Below, one piece after another: positions 60,884-64,000 of a stretch of 64,000 nt of DNA. The stretch lies in NCBI GenBank assembly GCA_014529385.2, contig CM043943.1:150569092-150633091 (forward strand). The letters run 5' to 3'. A program made the translations under genes and the position numbers. Each line of letters opens with the position of its first letter. The first letter of the stretch is position 1. This DNA comes from Adiantum capillus-veneris. Taxonomy: Eukaryota > Streptophyta > Polypodiopsida > Polypodiales > Pteridaceae. The notes under the pieces are model-generated. The model saw only the letters and a program-made list of their open reading frames with translations. It did not search any database and was not told where the DNA came from.

Positions 60884-61048
60884 TCAGTCCAAAAAGGGGA
60901 GTAAGCCCAAAGCTTTGTGGAAAACTTCGAGCTTCTCACAAGACAATGCCTTTGTGAAAAGATCTGCAAGGTTGTCCTGTGTTGGCACATAAGCCAAGTT
61001 GATCTCTCCTGCTAAGAGCCTCTCCTTGACATAGTGGTAATGCAATTG
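60884..61048 (-). pseudogene. pol (RH): Copia RNase H C-terminal tail
   Basis: Reads YHYVKERLLAGEINLAYVPT then QDNLADLFTKAL, the conserved end of copia RNase H, closing with TGA at 60884. It overlaps the end of the gag frame in another phase, which marks the deletion joint at about 61048. Confidence 0.9.
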
Positions 61049-61842
61049 CTGCCAGCAGAAGCATTAGGAACAGAAGTTTTTCCACTCACAACAGAACCAT
61101 AAGAAGTGGTTGCATTATTGTTACCACCCTTTCTTTGAGAAGCAATGAAAGCTTGTTCAACTGCACGTTGTCTAGTCCTGTTCTTTCTTGAAAGTGACTC
61201 TTGCAGCAGCAATGTGCATAATGCATCAAACTTGACAACTGTAGGATTTCCTTGGGTCATAAGTCTCCAAGTACTAGCAAAAGTCTAGTAAGAATCTGGT
61301 AAGGCATCAAGAGCAGTCTGAACAAGGGAATTGTCTGAAATTATTTCACCTGCAGAAATAAGTTGCTCATTAATATCCTTGACACCAGCAAGGAAAGTGT
61401 CCATATCATCTTCCTTATGCATAATCTTCGACTCTAGCTCTTTACGCAGCAAAGCGATTTTAGCCTTATTGCGACTTGCATAGAGACCAGCCAAAATATC
61501 CCAAACCTGCAAAATTTGTTGAACAAATGTGAGGAACAATGGTCGCTTCATAGACAACACAATTAATGCATGAGCATGTGCATCCTTTACATCCCAATGA
61601 GATTGTTCTGCCGTAGGCAAAACAACTCTAATAGTAGCAATCCTTGCAGCAAGACCTGCCACATCATCAACATTGCATACATCCTCAGAACTAGGACGTA
61701 TATCCATGTCTTGCACAATATTCTAGACACCCTTTGAAAAAAGAACATGTTGCATCATATAAGCCCACATAGGGTAATTATCCCTATCCAACCTGTCCTC
61801 AGCAGCAAACATCTTGAACACATTTGTGTTGTTGTCAGCCAT
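61012..61842 (-). pseudogene. gag: Copia gag with two nonsense codons
   Basis: Starts MADNNTNVFKMFAAEDRLDR at 61842. Gag core: NYPMWAYMMQHVLFSKGV, TAG (Trp expected), NIVQDMDIRPSSED, then WDVKDAHAHALIVLSMKRPL and YASRNKAKIALLRKELESKI. A second TAG follows ALDALPDSY. The C-terminal part (61260-61012) keeps the phase. The zinc knuckle is lost at the deletion joint. Confidence 0.92.
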
Positions 61843-62115
61843 GGTAAATGTTGCACCTGATGTGAAAACTGCCCGAAAAGAGGAGAAATGAAGCGGGAAC
61901 AACACGTGCTATAAAGCACAAACCGTAGAAGATTATAAGGCACCTGTTATGCAAAAAACGGCACTGATAGAAATTTTGCACAAAATGACGAAAGTGCTTT
62001 TGCAGTACTGCCTGTAGTGGAAATGGAGGCTGAAATGATCCTTAATCAAAAACCGAAGAAAATGAGCAGGCGTGTGCTGGAGCTGTTGGTGACTAAGCTC
62101 GGGAGGACGCAACCT

Positions 62116-62127
62116 GCTCTAATACTA
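62116..62127 (-). other. Copia PBS
   Basis: Minus strand TAGTATTAGAGC, against the usual TGGTATCAGAGC, two bases from the LTR. Confidence 0.8.
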
Positions 62128-62129
62128 AT

Positions 62130-62356
62130 TGTTGGAATTAGGGTTGCAAAGAAACTCACACAACTTGGAGAAGACAAAGGAAGCTCAAGGCACACAATAG
62201 AGAGTTTATTACTTAGTGTGCAATGGAAAAAAAATAGATAGCCCTAGAGTGATGGGCGTATATCCAATGCATGGGGGGGAAAACCTCCTAAAGAGGAAAA
62301 AAATGCCCCGATCCTAGTGTGTTCACACACATCACTACCACATGTATATGGTAACA
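62130..62356 (-). repeat. 5' LTR of copia derivative
   Basis: 227 bp; partner of 60580-60808; followed by AGATG. Confidence 0.93.
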
Positions 62357-62416
62357 AGATGTGTACAAGTGATAGGTGAGGTGATAGGATAATTTTCAAG
62401 CCAAATGTGCACAAAA

Positions 62417-62869
62417 GTAAATAATCGCAATTATTTACAACAGTCACTTTTTTGCATGAAATGATAATTTGATGACCTAAACATCTTTAATACATCTAAA
62501 ACAAGTCCTAAAATGAATTTGGTAAAGTTTGGTCTTGTCGGCATCACTTCGTGCTCTTGTTGACTCTAAAATCACCAACTTTTGTGACTACTTGGCATGT
62601 AGAGTTGGTTGGTCACTTTTGAAGCCATGGACTTGTCCGCTACATAGTCTTGATGCTGCTCATTTAGTTTGGGCTCATTCGGAATCAATTTGACTTCATA
62701 TGTCAAATTTGACACTTTATAGCCTTCGAGTTGTTTCCTACTATTTGAGAGCTTGCGTTGACCATTTCCTTCAAACTATCTAGGTACACTGTGTATAGAT
62801 CTTGTCTATATGCTGCTTGTGGAGTCAAAATCCAATTCTTGCATATGGCAAAAACCTAGATTATTTACT
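62417..62869. repeat. Third palindrome family (right part)
   Basis: 62417-62438: arms GTAAATAAT and ATTATTTAC around centre CGCA. Half-site GATTATTTACT at 62859-62869. Before the copia insertion these lay about 0.3 kb nearer in steps to the 60.3-kb copies, so all belong to one array. Confidence 0.75.
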
Positions 62870-64000
62870 TGGGACCCCCTTGACCCCTGCCAAATGGTCA
62901 TCTAATGATATGGAGATGTTCTACTATCTAGGGGCATGCTACATTTCAAGTCTCGTCAAATTGGGTTGAGCTGACCGGCCGCTATGCTCAATTTTGTGTC
63001 GTAGGAGTTTGTGCGTAGCTAGGATTCTAGGGTTTTTTCCTGAGCCTAAACCTGCTACCCGACTGTATAGAAACATTCTTTGATAAGTTTAGAACTTGCC
63101 TCTCATGTCTCGTGTGAGATAGTGCTGAAAATGGGCGACTGTGGACTCCAAAAATCTCGCGCGAAGAAGGTAGAAAGCTCTCTCCTCCAAGAGTGACTAG
63201 TGGAAATGAGGTGATTTTGGGCTACCTCGGATATCTATACTCGGACTTCCCAAACTACGTTTTCCTAGATTCCCCTTTTAGTCCTACTAGGCCGTGAAAT
63301 CTACGTTAGACTCAAAAATTTCTTCAATCGGATTCCGTTAGCTCATTCTGCAAGAATTTGCAAAAGTAAGCCTTGGCAACCTAATTTAGACTTCCCGCTT
63401 TTATTTGTCGTTTAAATTGAAACTTTTTGTGCATGTTTGCCTTGTTCTTCTGATCATTAGCGTATCTTCAATTTCTCCATCTTAGCTCATTTGCTATTTA
63501 TTATTAATTTTTAAACTATTTATTGAAAAATCAAAGAAAATAATAAAATGCACTAAAAAGCAAAGTGAAAAATCAATAATCAACAAAATCCATTGAGAAA
63601 CACTTTTTTATTACATTTTGGTGGATTTCTCTATTTTTAGGCTCCAATATCAAGAAAAATGACAAAAATAAGCAAAAAAGGATATTTTTGATGTATTTTT
63701 TGATAGTATATACACTATTTACACTCATCGTGGAGACGTTATCAGTTAAAATTCCCCTGTTGATGATTTTTCAAGGGTATTGTTAGGTAATTTTGCAAAA
63801 AATCACACTTTAACTTCAAACTTTTTCCTCCCTCTTCAAACAGTGCCCTTAATTACTGAAGTTCCCTTCCACCCCTCCTAGATGGAGTACTCCAAGACTG
63901 TGTGCATGGGTTGAACAATTGTGTCTATGCATAGCCATGGTTGGCTCTACCGTGCTTTGAAGGTGAATGCAATTCAAACCAGTATGATGTACAAGAGTTG
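62870..64000. other. Non-coding, like 15.1-15.9 kb
   Basis: Shares with 15.1-15.9 kb a GACTAGTGGAAATGAG-like segment (63195), an A-rich run and GGATTTCTC (63625), in the same order. No gene seen; the last 250 bases hold nothing I recognise. Confidence 0.45.

Larger units (their letters stand above)
60580..62356 (-). mobile_element. Copia deletion derivative, gag joined to RNase H tail
   Basis: LTRs 60580-60808 and 62130-62356 (TGTTGGAATTAGGG...GGTAACA) are flanked by the target duplication AGATG (60575-60579 and 62357-62361). PBS at 62116-62127 (TAGTATTAGAGC, initiator-Met type with one change). The interior has only gag (61842-61012) followed by the last 55 codons of RNase H (61048-60884); protease, integrase and most of RT/RNase H are missing. 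It would depend on a full copy for movement. Confidence 0.95.

Overview
This is nuclear DNA from a land plant with a large, transposon-rich genome. The evidence is nested Ty3/gypsy and Ty1/copia LTR retrotransposons, plant-type primer binding sites (several initiator-Met-tRNA type, one of the TGG...CCGGGGA class), a Tat-lineage element with two RNase H domains, and very abundant long (AG)n, (AC)n and (TC)n(AC)n microsatellites. The species cannot be read from the sequence; a fern-like or gymnosperm-like genome would fit, but that is a guess. I found no intact host gene, tRNA or rRNA.

Layout. 1-10684: Tat-lineage Ty3/gypsy element on the minus strand, in a head-to-tail tandem: LTR (9126-10684), internal region, shared LTR (1490-3057), then a second internal region (1-1489) that runs off the left edge. 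Its right LTR cuts an older reading frame, here called ORF-X (10685-13354), a broken coiled-coil protein. Upstream of ORF-X on the minus strand lies a four-unit array of about 286 bp whose only well conserved part is a 24-bp palindrome (13520-14400). 15950-24100+: a second, gag-less and inactivated Ty3/gypsy element (minus strand) with PBS and 5' LTR. It shows a duplicated zinc-binding (HHCC) module before the integrase core and a separate ORF after integrase that encodes a second retropepsin-like domain. Its leader again carries the palindrome. 24100-41700: mostly non-coding, with microsatellites, copia remnants (28.2 and 30.9-31.5 kb), an unrecognised decayed protein family (33.5-35.3 kb) and a diverged repeat (37.7-40.1 kb).

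41730-44543: a complete non-autonomous copia-like element (320-bp LTRs, TSD ACTAT). 45291-51000+: the 5' half (gag with four zinc knuckles, protease) of a third Ty3/gypsy element. 52.3-53.4 kb: a second copy of the unrecognised protein family on the other strand. 54.2-55.6 kb: a second copy of the 38-40 kb repeat. 55.8-57.0 kb: a second palindrome family. 58-59.9 kb: a coiled-coil relic resembling ORF-X, with a third palindrome family upstream (60.0-62.9 kb), split by a copia deletion derivative (60580-62356, TSD AGATG) in which gag is joined to the last 55 codons of RNase H.

The retroelement proteins would have worked as in any LTR element: gag forms the particle, protease matures it, RT/RNase H copies the RNA and integrase inserts the cDNA. 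Almost all frames here are broken, mainly by G-to-A type stops. The least explained signals are the family-specific palindromes sharing one design, the post-integrase protease ORF with the double HHCC module, and the 33/52-kb protein family whose two copies differ mostly at synonymous sites.
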